Positions 1 to 7,937 of a DNA stretch of 12,911 bases are shown piece after piece. The position numbers were made by a program, and so were the translations under genes. The stretch covers positions 1 to 12,911 of the forward strand of contig QIGM01000535.1 of NCBI GenBank assembly GCA_003230795.1, given 5' to 3'. Source of the stretch: a bacterium (GTDB lineage Bacteria; Bdellovibrionota_C; UBA2361; SZUA-149). The first letter of the stretch is position 1. Every line of letters begins with the position of its first letter. The notes below the pieces were generated by a model. That model was not told where the DNA came from. It did no database searches and saw only the letters and a list, made by a program, of their open reading frames with translations.

Positions 1-706
1 GCTCCTCACAGAAGCCTGTAGCCCAATTGTTGTTATGGGCGGTGACGGCACGCTGATTAGCGTTTGTCGACACGCTGCCTCTCGGCCACCGATAATTGTT
101 GGAGTCAATCTCGGCACCCTAGGATTTCTCACAGAGATAACCTCCGAGGAACTTTCGAGCACCCTTGAAGCAGTTCTCGACAACTCCGCTAAACTCGAAG
201 AACGTTCTATTTTAGAAGTTGAGGTCGTTCGCAACAACCAAGAGTCGGGACACTATACGGCACTAAACGACGTCGTTCTCACAAAAGCGGCGCTCGCACG
301 AATCTACGGCATTGACCTTTCAGTTAATGGCGAGTCGGCAGCATTGATTCGTGGGGATGGCTGTATCGTCGCAACACCGGGTGGTTCCACTGCCTATTCT
401 TTGGCCGCAGGCGGTTCCATTGTTCACCCTCAGGTCGACGCACTGCTGATCACCCCAATCTGTCCTCATTCCCTCACTAGCCGCCCACTGGTAGTCCCCG
501 GCAGTTCTCAGATAGCGCTTGGTGTCTCGGAAGATGCCAGCGGCTCAAACGTATTCCTCACCATTGATGGGCAAGAAGGCATGCCGCTAAAAAGCGGCGA
601 TAAGGTGATGATCACGACAAGCAAAAGCAAAATGCTCTTCGCTAAATCGCCGTCGAAGACTTATTATGAGATTCTAGGAACCAAGCTTAAGTGGGCAACT
701 CGCTAA
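1..706 (+). CDS. nadK: NAD kinase, 3' part (5' end outside window)
   Basis: ATP-NAD kinase, which phosphorylates NAD to NADP in the cytoplasm. The reading frame is open from base 2, so the gene begins before the window; the ATG at 35 lies inside the GGDGT motif and is not the start. Visible family motifs, in order, are the GGDGT phosphate-binding motif (from about base 35), the NLGTLGFLTE segment, the LNDVVLTK segment, and the glycine-rich core with GDG, TPGGSTAYSLAAGG and the ITPICPHSLTSRP segment that carries the conserved ITP-C-PH-L pattern. About 235 residues are visible, the bulk of a family protein of roughly 280-300 residues. It ends in TAA about 90 bases before recN. The nadK-recN order is common in bacteria, which supports both calls. 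Confidence 0.97.
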   Translation, partial: LLTEACSPIVVMGGDGTLISVCRHAASRPPIIVGVNLGTLGFLTEITSEELSSTLEAVLDNSAKLEERSILEVEVVRNNQESGHYTALNDVVLTKAALARIYGIDLSVNGESAALIRGDGCIVATPGGSTAYSLAAGGSIVHPQVDALLITPICPHSLTSRPLVVPGSSQIALGVSEDASGSNVFLTIDGQEGMPLKSGDKVMITTSKSKMLFAKSPSKTYYEILGTKLKWATR

Positions 707-738
707 GATTAGGGACTAGGCTTACTGGTAGCCAGCAC

Positions 739-747
739 TGGTATAAT
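739..747 (+). promoter_or_regulatory. Extended -10 promoter element for recN
   Basis: TGGTATAAT is a perfect consensus -10 hexamer (742-747) preceded by the TGn extension. No good -35 is present 16-18 bases upstream, which an extended -10 can tolerate. Transcription would start near 754, some 45 bases before the recN ATG. CACTGG occurs on both sides (736-741 and 751-756), and GCCAGC (731-736) pairs with GCTGGC (759-764), so the element sits inside a dyad that could be an operator. I cannot match it to a known LexA box. Confidence 0.55.
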
Positions 748-797
748 CAACACTGGACGCTGGCACTCACAATGAACGCTCGTTAAAGAGGTAAAGT

Positions 798-2468
798 ATG
801 TTAGCGCTACTGCGAGTTGAGAATTTAGCAATTGTCCGGCAGGCGGAGATTGAATTTACGCCTGGCTTAAATGTGCTTACCGGAGAAACGGGCGCCGGAA
901 AGTCTATCATCCTCAAAGCCATCAACCTCCTCTCCGGGCAACGCGCCTCAACTGACATAGTAAGAAACGAGGCCGAACGATGCACCGTTGAAGCGCTGTT
1001 CGATGTTTCAGAATCAACACGGCATCGACTAATAGAACTTGCGGACGAAATGGAATCTTTACTCGTTGATGAGGAGCTTCTAATTCGCCGCATCGTCGAA
1101 CGCTCTGGAAGATCAAAAGTCTATATCAACGGCTCACTCTCTAGCATTTCTCTACTCCAAAGAATCTCAAGCGCTTTAATTGATATCACCGGCCAGCATC
1201 AGCAACACACCTTGCTCTCCGCTACCAACCACATCCACCTACTAGACGAATTCGGTGTACCTGAGTCTCTACGCGAAGACACCTCCGCAGCCTTTCAACT
1301 CTTCGCTAAAGCACGTCACGATCTAAAAACATTCTTAAGTGACCGAGAAGAACAACAACGCCACTACCAGCGTATAAGTGTTGAGTTCGAAGAGCTGAGC
1401 GAGGCCGAACTTCAACCCGGAGAACGAGAGGGTTCGGAAACTGAACTTGCGCGACTTTCAAACGTCGAAACACTCGGCCAGGAGGCAAGCGAGTGCCTGG
1501 AACTGCTGGAGGATTCGGAGCACGGACTAGAGGATCGTCTACGCATGCTACAGACGGGGCTAGAACGCGCTGCGAAGCTTGACCCAACGCTAAAAGAGGC
1601 GCAGCAATTCGCTGACGCCGCGAGCGTTCAAATATCAGAGGCGAAGATAGTCCTTGAGGACTACGCCGCTTCACTTGAAGCCGACCCTTTGCGCCTGGAG
1701 CATCTGCGTGAGCGAATAGCTCTTATCGCTCGGCTTGAGAGGAAATACTCTCAAAGCGGTGATAGCCTAATTGAATTGCGTGACAAGTTGGCTCTAGAGA
1801 TTGCCGAGCTTGAAGGCGGCGGTCTGGATGAAAAAAAACTTAGAGAGAGAGAAGATCAGGCCAGAGAGGCCCTCTCCTTGCTAGAAAAGAAGCTCACAGA
1901 AAAGCGCTTGGCTATCGCAAAGAAACTCTCTACCGCCGTAGAGAAAGGACTCAAAGATCTCAGCATGAAACGCGCCCGCTTCAAAGTTGAGATAGAGCCC
2001 TGCGACTCTGGGCCGAACGGCGCTGATAAGGTGAGCTTCACACTCGCCGCCAACCCGGGAGAACCCTTTCGCGCACTTGCCAAAGTTGCTTCAGGTGGTG
2101 AGCTCTCTCGCATCTTACTCGTGCTAAAAACTCTGCTCAACGAACGCTACGGCCCTCAAACTCAAATTTTCGATGAGATCGATACGGGGATAGGCGGAGC
2201 TGTCGCTCAAGTCGTCGGTGAGAAGCTACGAGAGGCTGCATCTCGAGTGCAGGTAATTCTCATCACGCATGCCCCGCAAATTGCAGCGCTCGCAGAGTCG
2301 CAATTCCTTGTCTCCAAGAGCGCATCGAAGAAAAGCACAGAGAGTAAAATTGAGCTCTTGAGTGAGAAAGAGCGTGTAACGCAGATCGCCTCGATGATGG
2401 CCGGCAAAAACGTTACGGCTCAATTCGAAGAGTCCGCCAAAGAACTTCTCTCCTTACGCAAAGCCTAG
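798..2468 (+). CDS. recN: DNA repair protein RecN (SMC-like ATPase)
   Basis: RecN is a cohesin-like SMC-family ATPase that acts on DNA double-strand breaks in recombinational repair. The 556 residues match the usual size (about 550). The N-terminal half-domain carries Walker A GETGAGKS at residues 29-36 and the ITGQHQQH segment typical of RecN near residue 130. A long charged, coiled-coil-prone middle (about 160-380) follows. The C-terminal half has the ABC signature ASGGELSR (S432-E435) and Walker B ending in D459-E460 within QIFDEIDTG, then the LITHAPQIAA switch segment. The ATG is preceded by AAGAGGT with GAGG at 788-791, six bases from the start. The stop codon lies inside the first copy of a 22-bp tandem repeat. 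Confidence 0.98.
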   Translation: MLALLRVENLAIVRQAEIEFTPGLNVLTGETGAGKSIILKAINLLSGQRASTDIVRNEAERCTVEALFDVSESTRHRLIELADEMESLLVDEELLIRRIVERSGRSKVYINGSLSSISLLQRISSALIDITGQHQQHTLLSATNHIHLLDEFGVPESLREDTSAAFQLFAKARHDLKTFLSDREEQQRHYQRISVEFEELSEAELQPGEREGSETELARLSNVETLGQEASECLELLEDSEHGLEDRLRMLQTGLERAAKLDPTLKEAQQFADAASVQISEAKIVLEDYAASLEADPLRLEHLRERIALIARLERKYSQSGDSLIELRDKLALEIAELEGGGLDEKKLREREDQAREALSLLEKKLTEKRLAIAKKLSTAVEKGLKDLSMKRARFKVEIEPCDSGPNGADKVSFTLAANPGEPFRALAKVASGGELSRILLVLKTLLNERYGPQTQIFDEIDTGIGGAVAQVVGEKLREAASRVQVILITHAPQIAALAESQFLVSKSASKKSTESKIELLSEKERVTQIASMMAGKNVTAQFEESAKELLSLRKA

Positions 2469-2526
2469 GCTACCTCTGTTCGAAGCCTAGGCTACCCCTG
2501 TTCGAAGCCTAGGCTACCCCTGTTCG
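2461..2526 (+). repeat. 22-bp tandem repeat, three copies, overlapping the end of recN
   Basis: Three adjacent 22-bp units occupy 2461-2482, 2483-2504 and 2505-2526. Copies 2 and 3 are identical, and copy 1 differs by one base (CTC versus CCC). Each unit contains the palindrome GCCTAGGC and each junction forms TTCGAA. The first unit holds the last recN codons and its TAG stop at 2466-2468, so the array probably grew from the gene's own 3' end. The third copy runs into CTACGCTCCCAG. The rest of the 151-base gap to the next gene (to 2619) has a short dyad CTAGC-TAGATT-GCTAG at about 2552-2567 and a weak GATAAT at 2567-2572; no convincing terminator is visible. Confidence 0.95.
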
Positions 2527-2619
2527 CTACGCTCCCAGTATTTGCTTTTACCTAGCTAGATTGCTAGATAATGCCTTCTTTCGGGCCAGTAGAGCCGATG
2601 GATATTTCCTAGCAACTAC

Positions 2620-3666
2620 TTGAAACACTTATTAGTTTTGGACTCGAGACACATCAATCCGCATAAAGTAAGTATCTGGATTCTCCGAGGTGGGAATGCG
2701 GGCGTCACTCTTAATTTCTGCATTAAAAGACTGCTCCGCTACGCTGGCCTTGTTGTCGCGTTGCTTATCGCTGTAGCCGTTGGCCTCAATCAACTCGGCC
2801 CTACCGACGAAGAGTTGTCTGCACAGTCCCTCGCGGTGCTCGAAGCGTATCTCAATAAACAGCTCCGTGAGACTCAATTCGCGAGCCCTGAGAAGACACA
2901 AGTTACTGCAAACGAGACGCTTCCAGAAATTGACGAAACTCTAGAACGAAAAGTTCAGCTGCTTGCTGAAGAGTTTATTCGAATTCGAACATACGAAAAC
3001 CGTCTACGTGAAAGAATTCAAACACTAGAAAGTGTGCTTGATACAGCGATTGACCTCGAAGGCGCTCCGCTACCAATTAACGAGCTTACTGACGGCAACA
3101 AGCCAGATGAAGAGCTAGGAATGGGTGGTGGTGACTTCTCCACTTCGCCACTGTTCTCTTCTTACCCTTCGCTTCAAGACACCAAAGCAAGCAAAGCTTC
3201 TGCGCTGCTCAGCACGCTCGAAAGACTCGATGTGTATATTGATACGCTGAGTAACCTTCCCCTAGGAAGCCCCGTAATGGGCAGGGTTTCTTCTCGCTTT
3301 GGAACAAGACGCTCACCATTCACAGGCCGTCGTCAGCCGCACCATGGCTTCGACATCTCCGTAAGAAGAAAAACTGTAGTTCGCGCCACTGCTGACGGAG
3401 TAGTGCTCAAAGCAGGCCGCAAAGGCGCCTACGGCCGAACCGTAATTATCGACCACGGTGGCAAAATAGAAACGCTCTACGGTCACCTCTCGTCTATCTC
3501 AGTAAAAGCCGGCGACCGAGTATGCCGAGGCCAAGCAATCGGCAAAGTTGGCAGCACAGGCCGCAGCACAGGCCCTCACGTCCACTACGAAGTACGAGTA
3601 GCGGGTAGACCGAGAGACCCTGAACCCTTCATCTATCTCTCCAGTCTGCTCAACGGCTTAGGCTAG
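2620..3666 (+). CDS. Membrane-anchored M23 (LytM-type) murein metallopeptidase
   Basis: Zinc endopeptidase of the M23 family, which cleaves peptide cross-links in peptidoglycan (some members only activate amidases). One transmembrane segment at about residues 41-58 anchors a periplasmic part with a coiled-coil-prone stretch (about 65-150), a linker, and the C-terminal M23 domain (about 220-340). The metal and catalytic set is complete: H241 and D245 in HHGFD, H289 in LYGH, and H320/H322 in GPHVHYEV, so it should be active rather than a degenerate EnvC/NlpD-like activator. The start is uncertain: the longest frame opens with TTG at 2620 without a clear Shine-Dalgarno site, and TTG 2638 is also possible. 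The short polar stretch before the membrane segment is usual for this family. Confidence 0.93.
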   Translation: MKHLLVLDSRHINPHKVSIWILRGGNAGVTLNFCIKRLLRYAGLVVALLIAVAVGLNQLGPTDEELSAQSLAVLEAYLNKQLRETQFASPEKTQVTANETLPEIDETLERKVQLLAEEFIRIRTYENRLRERIQTLESVLDTAIDLEGAPLPINELTDGNKPDEELGMGGGDFSTSPLFSSYPSLQDTKASKASALLSTLERLDVYIDTLSNLPLGSPVMGRVSSRFGTRRSPFTGRRQPHHGFDISVRRKTVVRATADGVVLKAGRKGAYGRTVIIDHGGKIETLYGHLSSISVKAGDRVCRGQAIGKVGSTGRSTGPHVHYEVRVAGRPRDPEPFIYLSSLLNGLG

Positions 3667-3711
3667 GCACACCCCATCTCCTTTCGCGCTCTCCCAGCCA
3701 ACAAGCAACAC

Positions 3712-3740
3712 TTTACATATCGCCGCGACCAGACTAAAAC
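3712..3740 (+). promoter_or_regulatory. Candidate sigma70 promoter for tRNA-Ala
   Basis: TTTACA at 3712-3717 (5 of 6 to the -35 consensus) is followed after 17 bases by TAAAAC at 3735-3740 (4 of 6 to the -10). The predicted start near 3747 lies about 11 bases before the mature tRNA 5' end, leaving a short leader for RNase P. Confidence 0.4.
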
Positions 3741-3757
3741 CAATACCCCTAACCTAA

Positions 3758-3830
3758 GGGGCTATAGCTCAGCTGGGAGAGCGCTACACTGGCAGTGTAG
3801 AGGTCGGCGGTTCGAGCCCGCCTAGCTCCA
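3758..3830 (+). tRNA. tRNA-Ala (anticodon GGC)
   Basis: The 73 bases fold into a full cloverleaf: acceptor arms GGGGCTA and TAGCTCC, D stem GCTC/GAGC, anticodon stem CTACA/TGTAG with loop CTGGCAG (anticodon GGC, reading GCC/GCU), a five-base variable loop, T stem GGCGG/CCGCC with loop TTCGAGC, and discriminator A at 3830. The acceptor stem contains the G3:U70 wobble pair that is the main identity element for alanyl-tRNA synthetase, which supports the amino-acid call independently of the anticodon. The terminal CCA is not encoded and must be added by nucleotidyltransferase. The next gene is convergent, with its stop codon about 43 bases downstream; no strong hairpin terminator is visible in between. 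Confidence 0.97.
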
Positions 3831-3872
3831 CTTTTCTCTTAAGGAATTGCCTAACGTATTATTCGTATTGTT

Positions 3873-6194
3873 TTATTCCACACGGACGTAGGGATTCTGA
3901 CGGTAGATATTTGTCACAAAGCGCTGGATCTGCTCAGCGGATGTTTGGCAGCTCACATCACAAGTCAACCGGTATGACTCGGCATTATCGGTCGGACTAA
4001 CTGGTCTAATCGATGGTGCGCAGGTCCCCGCATCAAACTGAATTCCAGAATCGGTAGCAACAAGTCCTGCCGCAATTAGTGCAGGATCCTTCAAGGGCTC
4101 TCCACTTCCGATACTGTCACACATCGTATCCAGACGATCGGCTAGATCACCGGCTTGGCACTGAGCGAGATCAAATCCTGGGATTAAACCTGAAGAATCC
4201 ACCAAGCCGATATCGCAAGCCTGACGAACGGGCACAAAATACCCTCCGGTAGGAACAACCATATGGTTGTAAATAAGATCATGGTGTCCAATATACTGGC
4301 AAGTCAGACCACCGTATTCAGGAGTGTTACGGTACAAAGTCTCGTAGCATCTCCGGTTGTAGAAATTTAAACTCGCTGGAGGCCCTTCCCTTAACTTCTC
4401 CACGAAGTTCGAACCGGTCTTTCGCGCATTCTCATCTGTCATGCACCCCGATCCTCCAGACGAACGTTTCAAGGAAGTATAAGGCGAACTTAATACCCCA
4501 AAAACAGCGGCATGAAACGTAATCCCGAGATTTACATACGTCGGATAGCCGAGAGCCTGCATCGCCCCTAGATGACCATTGTCGTCATATGGATGATGAC
4601 CCGAAACGAGCGACCCCGCTTCTCGCATACCATTGTCGTGATGGTTCCAACTCTTGCTGTCACTCCACTGACCTGCACAGAAATTTACGCCTGCGTTGCT
4701 ATCAGAGATTTGACAAGGGAGGTCATTTAGCTGAACCGGGTTAGTATTCTGCAGAAACTCCCACCAATTCGGACTCCCATTATGAAGGCAAGTATTGAGG
4801 CCGTCAGTAAACATCGCGACATAGTTCTGCGCTGAGTCGAAGTTCGCTAAACTTTGTAACACCGTATTCGCGCGCATGATCGCCTTCGGAATATCCGTAT
4901 TCGCTCGCGCACGCGGAAAGAATAAATGATTGGTAACTCGATTGTTAAAAGAAGCCGGATTGTTTACATCAGTCAAATCGATAATATTTTTGAGGCTGAC
5001 GTTTTGCGGTCGTGACCCGCTTGACGGGGGAAAAGACTCACCGATATTGCGCTGCGTAACATCGGCGTATTTGTCGAATCCAAACAGCGCTATTTTATCT
5101 CCTGCCACGGCTTCCGCATCGACAATTGTTGCTGCAACATTAATCCCAGTGAGAATACTGGTAAACGGCTCCGGCCCAAGATAACCCGCAGCAGCATCCT
5201 GAAAGGCATCGATAAGATAAGTTTCGACAACTCCGTCGCCATTAGTATCAAACTCAAAACACTGATAGTCATCTTTGTAGTGGACTGTGGGAACCGTAGG
5301 ATTCGTTCCTCGAAAATCTCCCATCGGCGCCCAGGAGGAAGTCAAATCATCGGTAATGGGAAATTCCGTAATGATGGTATAGCCCGACTCATCTCGTTTG
5401 GGAGCCGCCCCAAATTGACAAGTATTCGGCGGTAAACAAGGATTTTGTCCTACCGCGACAGGGTCACATCCACTACTGAGCACTCGATACGTACAATAAC
5501 TGGCGTTTCCGGGAGCAGCGAGCGATGGAGGGAAATGGGTATTTCCGCACACACTGTCAGAAAGATCTACGGCAAAGACCCCGTTTCGCGGCACCATCGC
5601 AGCGCGTCCAATTGTCTGCAACTCTACAGACTCCTGACCAAAAAGCCTTCCGAAGAAATTCCTAATCGGTGAATCCGTCTTCGTTCGTAGCGTCACTTCA
5701 ATTGAGGTTGCGTCAATATCCGTTGCCAGTTTGTCTCGAAAACAAGGTCCAGACCAGGCACTACCACCACAAGGGCATCCCGCAGGATCATTTTTAGTGT
5801 ATCCTAGGCAGGTACTTCCCGGCTCTTGGTGAAAATACGTTCCAGAGCGAACCTTTCCGGCTACCTCGCTAGCAAGCTCTCCGCCCGCAAGCTGTGCTTG
5901 TGCCGGACTACCAACTAAGGAGTTACGAGACAATCCCGCTACTTCCTCGGCTCGACTAATGGCGACTGCGAGTCGTCCAGCATACGAGGCCGCACTCGCC
6001 TCGCGAAAAGCTTGCAGAGCTGCCATTGCCGCAGATTCAGCGGTACGCCGTTGTTCACTATGAGATGTGGCGACGCGCCCTGAGTCAATCGCAAGTGCGA
6101 GTAGGGTAACAATCGCGAACATTGCAATCGCAAGAAAGACTAGAATAAATCCCGACTCCTCAATCTCACCTGCCGCTTTTCTTTCGTTCTTCAT
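3873..6194 (-). CDS. TadG-like pilus-associated protein with von Willebrand A domain, cysteine-rich
   Basis: Likely a membrane-anchored, exported TadG-type protein of a Tad/Flp pilus or related surface system. With the ATG at 6194 it has 773 residues. A Tad-type N-terminus carries one membrane segment (about 16-36, after EESG) and the following AESAAMAALQAFREA helix. A vWA domain shows a complete MIDAS: DLSDS at 210-214, a threonine near 433 (NTDIPKAI), and TDG at 463-465. About 140 residues are inserted just after DLSDS and include a DxNxDG calcium-loop-like motif at 316-321. There are 22 cysteines outside the anchor, suggesting a disulfide-rich extracytoplasmic fold. A start 27 codons upstream (6275) would give 800 residues but overlaps the preceding gene by about 60 bases, so I prefer ATG 6194, 20 bases after that gene's stop. 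It is the last gene of a three-gene unit. The partner ligand is unknown. Confidence 0.75.
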   Translation of the reverse strand: MKNERKAAGEIEESGFILVFLAIAMFAIVTLLALAIDSGRVATSHSEQRRTAESAAMAALQAFREASAASYAGRLAVAISRAEEVAGLSRNSLVGSPAQAQLAGGELASEVAGKVRSGTYFHQEPGSTCLGYTKNDPAGCPCGGSAWSGPCFRDKLATDIDATSIEVTLRTKTDSPIRNFFGRLFGQESVELQTIGRAAMVPRNGVFAVDLSDSVCGNTHFPPSLAAPGNASYCTYRVLSSGCDPVAVGQNPCLPPNTCQFGAAPKRDESGYTIITEFPITDDLTSSWAPMGDFRGTNPTVPTVHYKDDYQCFEFDTNGDGVVETYLIDAFQDAAAGYLGPEPFTSILTGINVAATIVDAEAVAGDKIALFGFDKYADVTQRNIGESFPPSSGSRPQNVSLKNIIDLTDVNNPASFNNRVTNHLFFPRARANTDIPKAIMRANTVLQSLANFDSAQNYVAMFTDGLNTCLHNGSPNWWEFLQNTNPVQLNDLPCQISDSNAGVNFCAGQWSDSKSWNHHDNGMREAGSLVSGHHPYDDNGHLGAMQALGYPTYVNLGITFHAAVFGVLSSPYTSLKRSSGGSGCMTDENARKTGSNFVEKLREGPPASLNFYNRRCYETLYRNTPEYGGLTCQYIGHHDLIYNHMVVPTGGYFVPVRQACDIGLVDSSGLIPGFDLAQCQAGDLADRLDTMCDSIGSGEPLKDPALIAAGLVATDSGIQFDAGTCAPSIRPVSPTDNAESYRLTCDVSCQTSAEQIQRFVTNIYRQNPYVRVE

Positions 6195-6214
6195 ATCTCG
6201 ATACTCGACTCTGG

Positions 6215-7135
6215 TTAGGCCCCACCACAGGCTGCACAAGTACAGCCGTTGTGACAGGCAGGACCACCGGCACAACTACTTGAGGGCTCTGGAGCCGGAC
6301 AAATGACCGTGCCAGTTCCAGGATTAGTGATAACTTCTGGTTCGCTATTCGGCCCCTCTGCACCTTCACGAAATCCGCTTTTGGCGGGCTCATCACGCCA
6401 AGCCATCCCAGAAACTCTAATCGGAAAACTTTCAAGAAAAGGTCCAATAAAAGGATTGTACAACTTAAACGTGGCACTGAGTTCGACGTAAATCGGCATT
6501 TTATCCAACAATCCCCTGGTTCGTTCGTAGAGAAATCTCGGGTTTAGGCATTCCTCCCCCAAATCTTGCGCTTGAATAGAACAACGTACCGGATGGTGAA
6601 CCCAGGTTTCAGCACCGGTGCGATCGATGCGCTTAGCGCTTTCTCCCGGCCGCAAAATTAAGGCATTAACAATCGGATTCGCGACAGGCTCAGAAAAAGA
6701 GAAGGCCCCGCCACCTGTAGGGTAGAGTTCATCTTTTATAGCGTATCGCTCGAACTCAATCGCTGCGCCTGACAAGGGATCTCCGACAATCGTATCACCA
6801 GGAAGCGTCACTGCCATGTCGATAACCCGCTCACGAGCACTGACGAAATCATCGTAATCACTCGTACCTGTCGGCGCAGCATCGATAATACCAATAATAT
6901 CAATGTCGAAATTACTAGCAACGGCTGCTAGACTTGCAGCATCATCAACTCCTTTCATCATCAAAGTTCGGGCAGTAAAGTATCGACAGACATCAATGAA
7001 GACGAAGACTGTGAAAAAAAAGGCACCTATCACCAAGGCTGCTTCAAGCAAGGCAGCACCGGATTCGTTCCTTGCAGGCTGCTGAACAGACAGGCGAGAA
7101 GACAAACCAAAAACATCTCGAGTTAAAAACTTCAT
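6215..7135 (-). CDS. TadE-like pseudopilin with cysteine-rich C-terminal tail
   Basis: TadE/TadF-type minor pseudopilin, 306 residues from the ATG at 7135. After a short basic leader, ESG is followed by AALLE, giving the prepilin-peptidase pattern of G26 with Glu at +5 (E31), then a hydrophobic segment (about 27-50) and the GVDDAASLAAVA helix usual in these proteins. The C-terminal 28 residues hold six cysteines (279, 288, 294, 298, 300, 303) in a glycine/alanine/serine-rich tail that I do not recognise as part of the family. ATG 7135 lies four bases after the upstream gene's stop. An earlier in-frame start at 7177 would overlap that gene by 38 bases and is less likely. Family knowledge suggests cleavage by a TadV-type peptidase; no such gene is in the window. 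Confidence 0.75.
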   Translation of the reverse strand: MKFLTRDVFGLSSRLSVQQPARNESGAALLEAALVIGAFFFTVFVFIDVCRYFTARTLMMKGVDDAASLAAVASNFDIDIIGIIDAAPTGTSDYDDFVSARERVIDMAVTLPGDTIVGDPLSGAAIEFERYAIKDELYPTGGGAFSFSEPVANPIVNALILRPGESAKRIDRTGAETWVHHPVRCSIQAQDLGEECLNPRFLYERTRGLLDKMPIYVELSATFKLYNPFIGPFLESFPIRVSGMAWRDEPAKSGFREGAEGPNSEPEVITNPGTGTVICPAPEPSSSCAGGPACHNGCTCAACGGA

Positions 7136-7139
7136 ACCG

Positions 7140-7724
7140 TTAACTTCTAAAAAGATATGGACCTTGCCTACTCGCACGAATAGGAAGGTTTATTAACAAA
7201 CCATCAAAATCAACCGACACCTGCACCACAACTGTGCCATTTTCTACCCCCGCCGTACCGCTAGCGGGAAGCAGCTCGCTACTAATGGAGACTAAAGTAG
7301 GATCAACCCCAAGTGGAAGCGTCGTCGCCATTAGCCTTAAGCGAGAACTAATCAAGTAATGCCCGCACGCGAGACTCGCCGGCACACCACTACCACTCTC
7401 GCAAGTTTTTATATCTGTAACACTTGCTCCGATATCTTCGTCAACATATTCTCCAGGCTCTTCAAGCGCCGGCACTTTTCCACCACTGCGAGCTCCTTCA
7501 GCCGCAATATGCGACACCATCATATAGGTATAGAGACCATTGCCGGTATCAAAGAGAATCATCAGACCTAAGAGCAAGCCTGCTACAACTATCGCCCACT
7601 CAAGAAGCACGGCGCCGCGTTCATCGGAATCACTTACAGACGCGGAGGCAGGACGCACCGCAAATAACTGCTCTTTTGTTTGGCTACCAAGCAACAATTT
7701 TACCAACTCGAAAAAGGACCGCAC
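7140..7724 (-). CDS. TadE-like pseudopilin, first gene of the Tad-like unit
   Basis: A 194-residue minor pseudopilin-like protein. After about 37 polar residues, DERG is followed by AVLLE (G37, E42 at +5), matching the G-xxxx-E prepilin-peptidase pattern, then a membrane helix (about 38-58) and a TadE-like helix (MMVSHIAAEGARSGG). Beyond residue 75 is a small extracytoplasmic beta-rich domain with two cysteines. The start is GTG at 7724, directly after an in-frame ATG-AGA-ACT-TGA dead end; a GAGAA stretch about eight bases upstream could serve as the ribosome site. It is followed after four bases by the second TadE-like gene, so the three genes are almost certainly co-transcribed. Confidence 0.75.
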   Translation of the reverse strand: MRSFFELVKLLLGSQTKEQLFAVRPASASVSDSDERGAVLLEWAIVVAGLLLGLMILFDTGNGLYTYMMVSHIAAEGARSGGKVPALEEPGEYVDEDIGASVTDIKTCESGSGVPASLACGHYLISSRLRLMATTLPLGVDPTLVSISSELLPASGTAGVENGTVVVQVSVDFDGLLINLPIRASRQGPYLFRS

Positions 7725-7766
7725 TCAAGTTCTCATCTAATCCTAAGGCACTATGACCTCTAAAGA

Positions 7767-7899
7767 ATATCACCTTTTATACAAGCCGTTAAGTGGTTTT
7801 TTGTGATTTCCGACTTAAACCTAGCGATACCAGTCTTGTGTAGATATCAGGCTGTTACTGTTTCTAAAATAATGCGCTAAAGCGACCGTAAGGTGATAT
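7767..7899 (-). promoter_or_regulatory. Upstream region of the Tad-like unit with an inverted 10-bp pair and a candidate -10
   Basis: The 213-base gap 7725-7937 holds, on the - strand, TATAAA at 7781-7776 as a possible -10, without a recognisable -35. The 10-mer ATATCACCTT at 7767-7776 abuts this -10 and recurs inverted as AAGGTGATAT at 7890-7899; a related GATATCA lies at 7843-7849. These could be operator half-sites. A weak CGCT-AA-AGCG hairpin at 7875-7884, followed on the - strand by a T-rich stretch, might terminate msrA transcription. Confidence 0.25.
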
Positions 7900-7937
7900 C
7901 TGCGGCAAGCGAAACTGAAGAAATTGACTAAGGGCTA

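Noticed and set aside
767..1093. 108-codon serine-rich open frame on the - strand within recN
   Set aside because: It is antisense to the conserved N-terminal ATPase part of recN, with low-complexity composition expected of a shadow frame.
3551..3574. Perfect 12-bp tandem repeat GCAGCACAGGCC inside the M23 peptidase gene
   Set aside because: It encodes the GSTGRSTGPH segment that is typical of M23 domains, so the repeated amino acids are family-conserved and not evidence of a recent duplication.
3758..3830. tRNA-Ala as an integration site for a mobile island carrying the Tad-like genes
   Set aside because: No second copy of the tRNA 3' end and no integrase or recombinase is visible in the window.
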